64,000 bases of DNA from Papaver somniferum (lineage: Eukaryota > Streptophyta > Magnoliopsida > Ranunculales > Papaveraceae). A program made the translations under genes and the position numbers. Below, piece after piece: positions 1 through 11,603 of this stretch (positions within the stretch are counted from its first letter, which is position 1; each line of letters begins with the position of its first letter). The notes under the pieces are model-generated. The model saw nothing but the letters and a program-made list of their open reading frames with translations. It searched no databases and was not told where the DNA came from. The stretch lies in contig NC_039367.1 in assembly GCF_003573695.1 (NCBI RefSeq), positions 25,816,442 to 25,880,441 of the forward strand. Reading direction: 5' to 3'.

Positions 1-912
1 CTCCCGGAGCTACTTAGTTCCCTTAGTATCACTATGTTCCCGGACACACGTGAATCACAATATTTCTTTAGATCGTATTCCAAACAATATATGATTCAAA
101 GATGTTTGGTATCAACTCTATTCAAACTTGTGATATGAGTTTGATAAAGTCTCTTCTGTTTACTCAATTAAATTCTTTTGTCGGGTATATATCAATCTAT
201 CCAATAACCACCGAAATATTTAAGTTTAGATTCTCACTCAATTAATATAGCGAAACTATAGAGAGTGACGATCTTCCACAACTAGACAATCAATATGATT
301 CTAGTTGGATCCAAGATGATCAAGGTTTGTGTAATAAAGATTCACAAGATACGAAAACTAATAAGAAATCTTAATTGTCTTCAAATCTTCTTTAATCTTC
401 TAAGTACCAACACAACAAACACATAAATCTCTTGTGATAAATCACGCATAGAACGGAGTCTATTAATAATGGATTATCACAAGATGTCTTTAGATCTACA
501 AACAGTTCTATAGATCACGTCGATACTTTGATCTAGTTTGAGTGACCCTTATATCAAAAGAGAAGGCTCTCAAGAATAATCTAACTAGGTGCAATCAAAG
601 TTACAACAACCGTTAGTCAATCAAATCAATAATCGTAAACTAAAATAAACACACAATATATAGTTTTCCCACCAACGGTACTCATAGAGCTTCTTGATCC
701 CATGGAAGTCTTTAAACGAGTGGTCGTAAGAGATTTCATCTAATTAGGGTGCTTTCCTCTGCGAATAGACGGCTCCACCGGAAACAACAAGAAATGAAGT
801 TTACGTTGCTCTTAGGATAGTTTGTTATAAATGCAAACTTTGGTATTTATATACCAAGGTTGTTTGGACATCAAGGAATTTCCAAATCCGAAATACTCTT
901 AAGATATGCAAT
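1..912 (-). mobile_element. Family A LTR, left part (split by insertion)
   Basis: This stretch matches 57335-58270, which lies inside the complete family A LTR at 56845-59668, in the same orientation. Shared landmarks are the 'cttagttccct' region, the 'gtttcccaccaacggtac' region, and a reverse-strand TATA box (TATTTATA) near 845-852. The LTR is cut at 912 by a larger retrotransposon and resumes at 11604. Its first ~490 bases lie outside the window, so I cannot tell whether it is a solo LTR or part of a full element. Confidence 0.85.
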
Positions 913-1124
913 TGTTGATGGTGGTTTTTAGCTTAGGGTTAAAATCATAAAACCTTACATCTGACATGACGTCACTAGGACCACTAGCGCATTTATTGAA
1001 TCATTCAACACGCCCACGTAAGAATTACCAGGGTACCTTTTTTTTACATATATATGTGTCATGTTCCACGGTATAACCCTTAGTATTGACCGACATCACC
1101 TTCGTACACCAAACCCTAAATTCT

Positions 1125-1945
1125 TACACCACCATGCCAATGACAAACCATGCCAGCCACGTCTCCACGCCAAGGAATGCCAAACATGCCAGCCGCACCA
1201 CCGTGCCAATGGAAAACCATGCCAGCCACGTCTCCGCGCCAATGGAAAACCATGCCAGCCACGTCTCCGCACCAAGGCATGCCAACCATGCCAGCCGCAT
1301 GTGCCAATGGCATGCCGTGCCAGACACATCTCCGTGCTAAGGCATGCAAACCATTCCATACGCACCACCGTGCCAATGGCAAACCATACCAGTAATGTCT
1401 CCGCGCCAAAGCATGCCAACCACGCCAGCTGCGCCGCCGTGACAGCCACATCTCCGCGCCAAGTCATGCCAACAATGCCAGCCGCACCACCGTGACAATG
1501 GCAAACCATGCCAGGTACGTCTCCGCGCCAAAGCATGCCAACCAAGCCAGCCGCGCCACCGTGCCAATGGCAAGCCGTGCCAGCCACATCTCCGCGCCAA
1601 GGCATGCCAACCATGCCAGCCGTACCACCGTGCCAATGGAAAACCATGCCAGCCACGTTTCCGCGCCAAGGCATGCCAACCATGCCAGCCGCACCATCGT
1701 GCCAATGGCAAACCATGCCAGCCACGTCTCCGCGCCAAAGAATGCCAACCATGCCAGCCGCGCCACCGTGCTAATGGCAAACCATGCCAGCCAAGTCTCC
1801 GTGCCAAGGCATGCCAACCATGCCAGCCGCATCACATGTGCCAATGGCATGCCGGGCCAGCCACACCTCCGCGCCAAGGCATTCCAACCATGCCAGCCGC
1901 GCCACCGTGCAAATGGAAAACCATGCCAGCCACGATTCCATGCAA
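1125..1945 (+). repeat. GC-rich minisatellite, ~69-bp unit of two related halves
   Basis: The sequence is a tandem array whose unit has two halves, each beginning CCATGCCAGCC. One half (~33 bp) continues with a CACCACCGTGCCAATGG-like core. The other (~36 bp) contains ACGTCTCCGCGCCAAGG. About a dozen units are visible with point changes and half-unit deletions. Every long ORF here, on both strands, is a translation of this repeat and not a gene. Confidence 0.9.
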
Positions 1946-1959
1946 AAGCCATGCAGACC

Positions 1960-3420
1960 CCGCTTCATGCCGCTGGCTGCCAAAAAGAAGGGTTCCAACA
2001 ATCAACGACCACCCTTCCATCTGATATGCAGATCTTATCCGTCCAAGGTCGCCAACCAACGCATGGTAACCTTTGTCCCAACGCAAAAACCCTAGTTTTT
2101 GCTACGCCTAAACCGCGCCAAGGCATGCCGTGCCAGCCACCTTACCGCGCCTAAACCATACCATGTCGGCCTTCCCTTTAGGACTGCCAAAACGAAGGCG
2201 TGCGACAATCAACGGCTTCCCTTCCATCTTAGATGCAAATCTTAACCGTCCAAGGTCACCAACCAACGCATGATAACCTTTGTCCCAACGCCAAAACCCT
2301 AGTTTTGGCAACGCCTAAACCGCGCCAAGGCATGCCGACCATGCCACATGTGCCAATGACATGCCTTGCCAGCCACCTTGTCGGGCCTAAACCATACCAT
2401 GCGGGCCTTCCCCTCACGGCTTCCAAAACGAGGGCGTGCGACAATCAATGGCCACCCTTCCATCTTAGATGCAAATCTTAGCCGTCTAAGGTCGCCAGCC
2501 AACGTATGGTAACCTTTGGCCCAATGCCAAAACCCTAGTTTTAGCCACGCCTAAACCGCGCCAAGGCATGCCGACCATGCCACATGTGCCAATGGCATGT
2601 CGTGCCAGCTACCTTGCCACGCCTAAACCATACCATGTCAGCCTTCCCTTTACGGCTGCCAAAATGAAAGCGTGCGACAATCAAAGGCCACCCTTCCATC
2701 TTAGATGCAAATCCTAACCGTCCAAGGTCACCAACCAAAACCTTTGGCCCAACGCCAAAACCCTAGTTTTGGCCACGCCTAAACCGCGCCAAGGCATGCC
2801 GACCATGCCACATGTACCAATGGCATGCCGTACCAGCCATCTAGCCGCGCCTAAACCATACCATGCTGGCCTTCCCCTCACGGCTGCCAAAACGAAGGCG
2901 TGCGACAATCAATGGCCACTCTTCCATCTTAGATGAAAATCTTAACCGTCCAAGGTCACCAACCAAAACCTTTGGCCCAACGCCAAAACCCTAGTTTTGT
3001 CCACGCCTAAACCGTGCCAAGGCGTGCCGACCATGCCACATGTGCCAATGGCATGCCGTGCCAGCCACCTTGCCGCGCCTAAACCATACCATGTCGGCCT
3101 TCCCCTCACGGCTGCCAAAACGAAGGCGTGCGACAATCAACGACCACCCTTCCATCTTAGATGCAAATCTTAGCCATCCAAGGTCACCAACCAACGCATG
3201 GTGACCTTTGTCCCAACGCAAAAACCCTAGTTTTGGCCACGCCTAAACCGCGCCAAGGCATGTTAACCATGCCACATGTGCCAATGGTATGTCGTGCCAG
3301 CCACCTTGCTGCGCCTAAACCATACCATGCCGGCCTTCCCTTCACGGCTTCCAAAACGAAGGCTTGCAACAATCGACAACCACATTTCCATCTAAGACGT
3401 AGATCTTAGCCGTCCAAGGT
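1960..3420 (+). repeat. Tandem array of ~228-236-bp units
   Basis: The landmark CCCTAGTTTTGG recurs at about 2297, 2533, 2761, 2989 and 3225, giving spacings of 236, 228, 228 and 236. Each unit also has CATGCCACATGTGCCAATGG, an AAACCATACCATG block, an ACGGCTGCCAAAACGAAGG block and a CCTTCCATCTTAGATGC block. The 228-bp units have lost the CGCATGGT segment. The unit includes the same CATGCCA-rich core as the shorter minisatellite, so the two arrays probably share an origin. Confidence 0.9.
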
Positions 3421-3970
3421 TACCAGCTAACACAGGGCAACCTTTTGGCTCGACACCAAGCCCTAGTTTTGGTCGCGCCCAAACAATGCCAAAACCCTAG
3501 ATTTTGGCCACGCCTAAACTAGGCCATATTAAAAGCCATGTCGGCCATGATTTCATGCCACCGGCTACCAAACGAAGGGTTGCAATAATCAACGGCTACC
3601 CTTCCTCTCAAGATGCAAAATCTCGACCGTCGAAGGTCACCACCGAGCCGGCAAGTCTCCCAAGATCAACTTGCCAAATAACAGCAACATGCTACATGTT
3701 TTCCACGAAAACACTCGAGACATCAACACATGTCACAAACTGGGGGATGCTCATTGGGTATTGGTTTGGCGGTTTACAGCGTGCGGCGTACACTACGCCC
3801 GTTACAAGATAGTGTCATACGGATGAGGCGGCTAGTAAATACATGGAGTAATGGTAAAACGCTTTCTTTTATGGAACATCAATTCCAGGCATTACCGGTT
3901 ACCACCTCCTCCTATTTACTCATACTTTTTCCATTTCTTACGAGACCAGAGTACGTTTCACTTCGACTTG

Positions 3971-3978
3971 TATAAATA
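3971..3978 (+). promoter_or_regulatory. TATA box in the 5' LTR
   Basis: TATAAATA sits about 375 bp before the LTR end, in a conserved block outside the tandem repeats. The equivalent TATAAATA is at 11273-11280 in the 3' LTR. The position fits the U3/R promoter of the element. Confidence 0.6.
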
Positions 3979-4351
3979 GGTCTTACCTATTTCCACCGAA
4001 CAACAAGTTCTGGTCAGGAGCATACAACACGCATAAAATGTTTGCTAGATTTCCCATCTGTTAGCTTTTCACTTTCTGATGCAAGTCAAAAAACAACTAC
4101 TCTTCTAGGATCAACTATTCTGGTCTCAACACTCTCTACGCTTCCCTCCCCAAAACCAACCCTTCTCCTCCTCTTTGTGACCGAAGCAAGTCTGGAACGA
4201 CCATTTCTTGGTTTATGCCTGATTTGTACAGATTGATCTCTTTAATCTAAAGTACTCCCTTGTAGTACATTGTTTAGGGTTTAGACTCGTTTCTCACCCA
4301 CACACCCGAAATTACCGAAATCAGCAGAAGCCGTTTTCACCCTCAAACAAT

Positions 4352-4368
4352 TGGCGACCACAGTGGGA
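4352..4368 (+). other. Probable primer-binding site
   Basis: TGGCGACCACAGTGGGA begins two bases after the terminal CA of the 5' LTR. The TGGCGACC start is typical of plant gypsy-type primer sites that pair with a tRNA 3' end. I think a tRNA-Arg type is likely but cannot confirm it without a tRNA alignment. Confidence 0.55.
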
Positions 4369-7300
4369 GATTGATCTTTCGGTTACAACGTCAACTTTCA
4401 ATCCTCGGTCTCATATTTCGACCCAGACGTCAGGACGGTAGAATCCAAACGACCCGCCCAGGGATCGACGACTCAGTTACCAGACGACCCGGTTACCAGT
4501 CATGACACGACAAGGGATGACTGGGGACTTTCACAGTCACGGCGGTGCTTCCCAAAAAACTCGATCTTACACCCAGGAGATTCCTTTTCATTAGAAGGTC
4601 CAAAAAACCGAGTAAGTCTTGCTAGAAAAAATACATGGTCTACTACTTCAAATCTTCACAGGGGAGATAAAAAACCGATAGCCATATTTTCCCGTGTTTC
4701 ATGCTTTCTACTATCGCACAACATTCACAACTCCATGACTTCCCTAGGGTACTCATGTCACTTATATATTCATAACCAAAAACATCAATATTCTAAAATA
4801 GTTCATTCCAAATAATAATCCAAAACACTCAGGGGTAATACTTGTCTATCAACCCAAAAATCCAGAAAATCAAAACCATAAACCAAGCGTTTTGTTTGCC
4901 TTTCCCAAAAAAAAAAAACAGTCACCTACCCGTACGTGCCTACTTTGCATAATAATGATTACCCGTCACTATTCATGAGGTAGCCGACGTTACTACGGTG
5001 ATATTCGAAGAGGAATTGTTTATGACGAAGTGTTTCTACAAGTTTATGAAAGGAATACCAACGGCTAGGGTTTACACCAGTTCAGAAGAACAATATTTCT
5101 ACAGGTTTATGGAAGGCATACCTATGGCTAGGGTTTTCATCAACACAAGAAAACAAGAAAACAAATTGAAAGAGAAACGCTGGAGTACATAGCTGGAATA
5201 TGCTTTCCCACTTTATTGCTACCGTGCTAACGCTAACACCAGGACGTGAGAACAAATATACGAGATAAAAAAGAGATCCAACCCCTTTCATACGCATAAC
5301 ACTTTTAGAATTTGAATAAGGAAATGATTTTCTATTTGAGCTACGTATGGAAAGAGGCAACTGGTCCCGCAAGAACAAGTCCGCGCCACGCCAAGCCAGC
5401 GCGGTGCCAAGCCAACAGTCCGCGCCATGCCCAGCCGACAGTCCGCGCCATACCAAATCCAAGCCAGCGTCCACGCCAAGCCAGCGTCCACGCCAAGCCA
5501 GCGCCCATTCCAAGCCGATACAACGCTAACAACTTGCATCTTTCCAGCACCAGCAGCTTGCATCCTTCCAGCGCTAACAACTTGCGTCTTTACAGCGCCA
5601 ACAACTTGCGTCCTTTCCAGCGCTAACAACTAGCATCTTTCCAGCGCCAGCAGCTTGCATCCTTCCAGCGCTAACAACTTGCATCTTTACAGCAGCTTGC
5701 ATCTTTCCAGCGCCAGCAACTTGCATCCTTCCAGCGTTGCTCTTGAACGCCCATTAGAAGGGAATCAACAATCTAATTTCATTACACGAAAAGATCAGGA
5801 ACGACTTCTCCAAAACCGAAGAAAAGAAAAATCAGCAACCCCTCTGAGTTCACAAAGACTCTTTTCCCTGTCAAGAGATGCATGATTTCTGGGGAGTTCG
5901 CCCGCAAAATCGTGCAGTCTATGATGAAACATTTATGTGAGATTCTATATTTCCCCAAGGCGCAACCTCAAGGCATATTTGCAGCCCTCAACCGCACTGC
6001 ATCAGGGAAGAAGCTGTTTCCAACCAGAGAAGTCGTTCCCAAACCCCAACCTCTCCTGGAAAGCACGATTGATAGATGGAACTGAGGACTCCTAACAATT
6101 GTTCGCTTGAAGGGTGTCCAGTTTGATAGCACACTGAGTAACGCAGCCGCTCCGCTTCAACATCCTCCAGCAGCGATTCTCCTTCAATGAACACTCCGAC
6201 AGCCGCTCCGCTTCAACGCTCGCTCCAGCAGTCGCTCCGTTTCAGCGTTCTCTCCATAAGCTTCTCCAGGATCCGAAGATGAGGCTTCAGTGTTCGGATT
6301 CTTAAGTTTCAACATCTTCTCCAAAATCTGAAGCTGCTTCAACAACGCTTCTTCCTGCAAAGGGTCGTACCACCACGCTCCCCATGTCAAGGATCATGAT
6401 CACAACCAACCAATCTTCGTAGTCATGGACAGTTTTTTTCGCTTACGCATCCAGCCAATCCTTTTACTTCCACGGATGCCCGTACAACTCCAGCCAATAT
6501 TTTTACTTCCGCGGATGCCCATACAATTCCAGCCAACCTACTTTGTTACCACGAAAATGTAATATCTTCTGATTACATCTGTTACCAAGAATTGTTGTCG
6601 CTCATTTGTTGATACCATCCAGAGCTTCACCATAACAAAAATCACTACAAAGATGTAAACATGTAAACCATACTTGAGTACTGAGGATATACACCGACTC
6701 CCTTCACTGTCAAAGCTCAGAAGACACAATCAACCAAAAGGCCATAGCCGCAACAAGGTCATCTACTCTTTAAGGGTGCAGCGCAAGAATATCACCACCT
6801 CTCTGTCTAGAAGACGCCTTCAACACTTTACGAGGCCGCGGAGGATCCCAAGCCTGCTCAGAGGAAAACAACTTCAGAAACTGAAGAAAAATGTGACTGG
6901 GGACTTGTCTTCGCAGTCCATCGAAGACCATCAAAGACTCATGAGATAACTCCAGAGACGCGACTGAAACATTTTCTTGAAGAAACAGAGGGAGCCATGA
7001 TAAACAACATAACTCTCTCATTCCTACATCTTCGCTATCCAGAATATTTCGTCCATCCGATATCCTGAGCATCCCAGCGTCACATCCAGAAGAGTACGAT
7101 AAGCTTGTATCAAATCACGTGGACGTGGATTCAAGGCGATGGAATGAAAATAGGATACATGGGGACTACCAGCATGAGACGCTTTCACTCCCCTCAACAA
7201 GGTTATTTCTGATTTCAACATCATCACTGTCGAAGTTTCACGAGCCGCAGGAATTTCTCAACACGAAGCCGTATATTTACACCGAAGTCTTCAAGAGCAC

Positions 7301-8470
7301 ACCACAAAGATACATTCACATATTCATCCATGCCATCAGATCAAATAGAAGTATAACTGGGGACTTCTTACCACATCTCATTCCATACGATAGTCCAAGA
7401 TTCAGAAGATGGTTAGAAGGACGTCGCTTGGAAAAAAGTCCTGGAAGACTTGATAGCAACACATCGGCAACGGAACGTCTCCCTATTTCATCCGGGGGCG
7501 CCAGAAGTTTTCGACCATACAAGCATTCAGAACACTTCATCATCACGATCAGAAGGTTCAGGCACTGAACAACCCAAAACCGAGGATGAACCGACACCGC
7601 AACCATAATCTCCAAGATTAATCCTGACATGATCTTTGACGATCATATATTCCATCCATCCGTCCCAAGAATGCAATGGAGTTTGGTAAATTTTGGAATC
7701 CACTGGAGAGACACTGCAGACGAAAGCGCGGATACAAACGAGCAACACAAAACAAAAGAAGGTCAATACCTCTTTTCATACGGACGGAGTTTCTAGAGTT
7801 TTGCATAGAATAAAGTTCCCTTCTTGCTCCATGAACGGGAACAGATGACTCGGCGCGACTATGCTACCCCGGGCCCGCAACATCTCTCTTGAATTCTTTC
7901 TGAGTTTCACTGTCGGGCCGTTTTCACCTCCTAAACAAGCTCAAAACCTAAATATTCCCACATAAGGAGATAGAAATTCTTTTCTGGTCAGATGGAGGGG
8001 CGTACCGTCAAAATCCGAGTTCATACGAGAATTCTACAACGATTTTAGTAAGGAGCGCTAATTAGGGTTTCGACATCCCAAACCCTGATTTCGGAAAAGT
8101 TGCCAGGCGCCATCACTACCATTTGATAATCGAAGTTCCAGCGTCATCACCATCGTTTGGTAGCCGAAGTTCTGAAACCAGTTTACACCATTCTGCGGAC
8201 TGAAGACAGTTCCAGCATTCCAAGCCGACCAACGCCTGCGGCTCCCATTCCAAGCCAAAAATCTACATCTCACCACTTCACGGTCTAGCCAGCAACACCA
8301 CAAGTAGAATCTATGCAAGGCCGCCAACACGAGAATCACGAACTCTCCTTACCTCTCGAAAAAGGTTAGTCGGGTCTTCTTGACCATCTTTTCACGACTT
8401 GTCATTTCGATTTTGTCCTTGCATGTCACCATCTTATGCTTACCTCGCAACAATGCTCTTGTTTCGAGCT
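4369..8470 (+). other. Interior of the LARD-like element, no recognisable coding
   Basis: The region was searched by eye in all frames. Frames are short (at most ~150 codons) and none carries a zinc knuckle, DSG protease, YxDD/FADD, integrase HHCC or DDE pattern. It holds low-complexity and repeated blocks: 17-bp and 24-bp tandem repeats at 5380-5745, CTCCAGCAG-rich repeats at 6135-6260, and recurring 'ctggggactt' motifs at about 6897, 7361 and 8475. The ORF at 7119-7568 (149 codons) is serine/arginine rich and resembles nothing I know. Confidence 0.6.
5385..5745 (+). repeat. Two short tandem repeats inside the LARD interior
   Basis: From about 5385 to 5515 the motif CGCCAAGCCAGCGTCCA (17 bp, degenerate) repeats. 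From about 5530 to 5740 a 24-bp motif repeats, built from CTTGCATC, TTTCCAGC and GCCAGCAG or GCTAACAA blocks, with some CGTC variants. The CCAAGCCAGC words resemble the LTR minisatellite, so the same slippage-prone seed may have expanded in both parts of the element. Confidence 0.8.
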
Positions 8471-8485
8471 AAGCAGGGGACTTAA
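8471..8485 (+). other. Polypurine tract of the LARD-like element
   Basis: AAGCAGGGGACTTAA directly precedes the TGTTGATGG start of the 3' LTR. This is the expected priming site for plus-strand DNA synthesis. Confidence 0.7.
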
Positions 8486-8704
8486 TGTTGATGGTGGTTT
8501 TTAGCTTAGGGTTAAAATCGTAAAACCTTACATCTGACAAGACGTCACTAGGACCACTAGCGCATTTATTGAATCATTCAACACGCCTACGTAAGGATTA
8601 CCAGGGTACCATTTTTTTACATATATATGTGTCATGTTCCACGGTAGAATCCTTAGTATTGACCGACATCACCTTCGTACACCAAACCCTAAATTCTTAC
8701 ACCA

Positions 8705-9040
8705 CCATGCAAGACACGTCTCCGCACCAAGGCATGCCAACCATGCCAGCCGCACCACCGTGCCAATGGAAAACCATGTCAGCCACGTCTCCGTGCCAAG
8801 GCATGCCAACCATGCCAGTCGCATGTGCCAATGGCATGCCGTGCCAGCCACATCTCCGCGCCAAGGCATGCCAACCATGCCAGCCGCACCACCGTGCCAA
8901 TGAGAAACCATGCCAGCCACGTCTCCGCGCCAAAGCATGCCAACCATGCCAGCCGTGCCAGCCACATCTCTGCGCTAAGTCATGCCAACCATGCCAGCCG
9001 CGCCACCGTGGCAATGGCAAACCATGCCATCCACGATTCC
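8705..9040 (+). repeat. 69-bp minisatellite, 3' LTR copy
   Basis: The same CCATGCCAGCC-led half units occur as at 1125-1945, but only about five full units remain. Long frames here on both strands are repeat translations. Confidence 0.88.
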
Positions 9041-9049
9041 ATGCCAAAG

Positions 9050-10720
9050 CCATGCCGACCCCGCTACATGCCGCTGGCTGCCAAAACGAAGGGTTGCAAC
9101 AATCAACGACCACCCTTCCATCTGAGATGCAGATCTTAGCCGTCCAAGGTCGCCAGCCAACGCATGATAATCTTTGGCTCAATGCCAAAACTCTAGTTTT
9201 GGCCACGCCTAAACCTCGCCAAGGCATGTCGTGCCAGCCACCTTTCCGCGCCTAAACCATACCATGCCGGCCTTCCCTTTACGGCTGCCAAAACGAAGGC
9301 GTGCGACAAGCAACGGCCACCCTTCCATCTTAGATGCAAATCTTAGCCGTCCAAGGATGCCAACCAATGCATGGTAACCTTTGGCCCAACGCCAAAACCC
9401 TAGTTTTGGCCACGCCTAAACCGCGCCAAGGCATGCCGACCATGCCACATGTTCCAATGGCATGCCGTGCCAGCCACCTTGCCGCGCCTAAACCATACCA
9501 TGCCGGCCTTCCCTTTACGGCTTCCAAGACGAAGGCGTGCGGCGATGAACGACCACCCTTCCATCTTAGATGCAAATCTTAACCGTCCAAGGTCACCAAC
9601 CAACGCATGGTAACCTTTGGCACAACGCAAAAACCCTAGTTTTGGCCACGCCTAAACCGCGCCAAGGCATGCCGACCATGCCACATGTGACAATGGCATG
9701 ACGTGCCAGCCACCTTGCCGCGCCTAAACCATACCATGTCGGCCTTCCTTTTACGGCTGCCAAAACGAAGGCGTGCGACAATCAACGACCACCCTTCCAT
9801 CTTAGATTCAAGTCTTAACCGTCCAAGGTCACCAACCAACGCATGGTAACCTTTGTCCCAATGTCAAAACCCTAGTTTTGGCCACGCCTAAACCACGCCA
9901 AGGCATGCGAACCATGCTACATGTGCCAATGGCATGCCGTGCCAGCCACCTTGCCGCGCCTAAACCATACCATGCGGTCCTTCCCCTCGCGGCTGCCAAA
10001 ACGAAGGTGTGCGAAATTAATAGCCACCTTTCCATCTTAGATGCAAATCTTAGCCATCCAAGGTCGCCATCCAACGCATGGTAACCTTTGGCCCGACGCC
10101 TAAACCGCGCCAGGGCATGCCGACCATGCCACATGTGCCAAAATGGCATGCCATGCCAGCCACCTTGCCACGCCTAATCCATACCATGACAGCCTTCCCT
10201 TTACGGCTGCCAAAACGAAGGCGTGCGACAATCAACGACCATCCTTCTATCTTAGATGCAAATCTTAACCGTCCAAGGTCACAAACCAACGCATGGTAAC
10301 CTTTGGCCCAACGCCAAAACCCTAGGTTTGGCCACACCTAAACCGCGCCAAGGCATGCCGTGCCATCCACCTTGCCACGCCTAAACCATACCATGCGGGC
10401 CTTCCTCTCACGGCTGCCAAAACGAAGGCCTGCGACAATCAATGGCCACCCTTCCATCTTAGATGCAAATATTAACCGTCCAAGGTCACCAACCAACGCA
10501 TGGTAACCTTTGGCCCAATGCCAAAACCCTAGTTTTGGCCACGCCTAAGCCGTGCCAAGGCATGCCGACCATGCCACATGTGCCAATGGCATGCCGTGCC
10601 AGCCACCTTGTTGCGCCTAAACCATACCATGTCGGCCTTCCCTTCACGGCTTCCAAAACGAAGGCTTGCAACAATCGACGGCCACATTTCCATCTAAGAC
10701 GCAGATCTTAGCCGTCCAAG
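9050..10720 (+). repeat. ~236-bp tandem array, 3' LTR copy
   Basis: CCCTAGTTTTGG or close variants recur at about 9195, 9409, 9642, 9871, 10319 and 10527. One unit near 10100 has lost this landmark. The block order inside a unit is the same as in 1960-3420. Confidence 0.88.
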
Positions 10721-11272
10721 GTTACCAGCTAACGCAGGGAAACCTTTTGGCTCGCCGCCAAGCCCTAGTTTTGGTCGCGCCTAAACAATTCCAAAACCCT
10801 AGATTTTGGCCACACCTAAACTAGGCCATATTAAAAGCCATACCGGCCATGCTTTCATGCCACTGTCTACCAAACGAAGGGTTGCAATAATCAACGACTA
10901 CCCTTCCTCTCAAGATGCAAAATCTCGATCGTCGAAGGTCACCACCGAGCCGGCAAGTATCCCAAGCTCAACTTGCCAAATAACAACAACATGCTACATG
11001 TTTTCCATGAAAACACTCGAGACATAAACACATGTCACAAACTGGGGGATGCTCATTGGGTATTGGTTTGGCGATTTACAGCGTGCGGCGTATACTACGC
11101 CCGTTACAAGACAGTGTCATAAGGATGAGGCGGTTAGTAAATACAGGGAGTAATGGTAAAACGTTTTATTTTATGTAACATCAATTCCAGGCGTTACCGG
11201 TTACCACCTCCTCCCATTTACTCACCCGTTTTCCATTTCTTAAGAGACCAGAGTACGTTTCACTTTGACTTG

Positions 11273-11280
11273 TATAAATA
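11273..11280 (+). promoter_or_regulatory. TATA box in the 3' LTR
   Basis: TATAAATA is conserved with 3971-3978 of the 5' LTR. In this copy it could drive read-through transcription into the flanking family A LTR. Confidence 0.5.
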
Positions 11281-11603
11281 GGTCTTACCCATTTCCACCG
11301 AATAACAAGTTCTGGTCAGGAGCATACAACACTCAGAAAACGTTTGCTATCATTTCCATATGTTAGCTTCCCACTTTCTGATGCAAGTCAAAAAACAACT
11401 ACTCTTCCAGGATCAACTATTGTGGTCTCAACACTCTCTTCGCTTCCCTCCCCAAAACCAACCCTTCTCCTCCTCTTTGTTACCGAAGAAAATATGGAAC
11501 GACCTCCCTTGCAGTACATTGTTTAGGGTTTAGACTCGTTTCTCACCCACACACTCGAAATTACTGAAATCAGCAGAAGCCGTTTTCACCCTCAAACAAC
11601 AAT

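Larger units (their letters stand above)
913..4349 (+). repeat. 5' LTR of the LARD-like element (3,437 bp)
   Basis: It runs from TGTTGATGG to CTCAAACA. It has about 150 bp of unique leader, then the 69-bp minisatellite, then ~236-bp tandem units, then a conserved 3' block (about 3420-4349) that carries the TATA box and the 'acaaactgggggatgctc' motif. The conserved block is nearly identical to 10720-11598, whereas the repeat blocks differ in copy number between the two LTRs. Confidence 0.87.
913..11598 (+). mobile_element. Non-autonomous LTR retrotransposon (LARD-like) with satellite-filled LTRs
   Basis: This is a complete element with two long direct repeats, 913-4349 and 8486-11598, both starting TGTTGATGG and ending CCCTCAAACA. 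A primer-binding-like site follows the 5' LTR and a purine tract, AAGCAGGGGACTTAA, precedes the 3' LTR. The flanking 5-mers GCAAT (908-912) and ACAAT (11599-11603) look like a TSD with one mismatch. The host LTR sequence continues across the join. The 4.1 kb interior shows no gag, protease, RT, RNase H or integrase motif in any frame, so the element must have used proteins supplied in trans. The PBS and the 'aactggggac' style of the interior recall Tat/Ogre-type gypsy elements. That assignment is inference. Confidence 0.88.
8486..11598 (+). repeat. 3' LTR of the LARD-like element (3,113 bp)
   Basis: It has the same ends as the 5' LTR and near-identical leader (8486-8700) and tail (10720-11598) blocks. 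It is 324 bp shorter overall. The 69-bp array is less than half as long (about 8705-9040), while the ~236-bp array is longer (about 9050-10720, roughly eight units). Confidence 0.87.

Noticed and set aside
1061..2154. Long overlapping ORFs on both strands (up to 220 codons, His/Ala/Pro/Cys-rich)
   Set aside because: They are translations of the 69-bp minisatellite, whose length keeps several frames open on both strands. The same sequence sits in both LTRs, and none has a start or end matching a gene.
1125..3420. Possible CRISPR-like repeat-spacer array
   Set aside because: The repeats are head-to-tail without unique spacers, the host is a eukaryote, and the array lies inside LTRs.
7119..7568. 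149-codon frame inside the LARD as a captured gene
   Set aside because: Ser/Arg-rich without motif or splice structure, in a region of repeated 'ctggggactt' words. Not supportable.
8569..9255. 228-codon ORF resembling a repeat protein
   Set aside because: Same minisatellite artefact in the 3' LTR. The frame runs from the unique leader into the repeats.
2085..10530. Telomere-like AAACCCTAG words in the tandem arrays
   Set aside because: Each occurs once per 236-bp unit and not as a run of TTTAGGG, so this is not an interstitial telomere.
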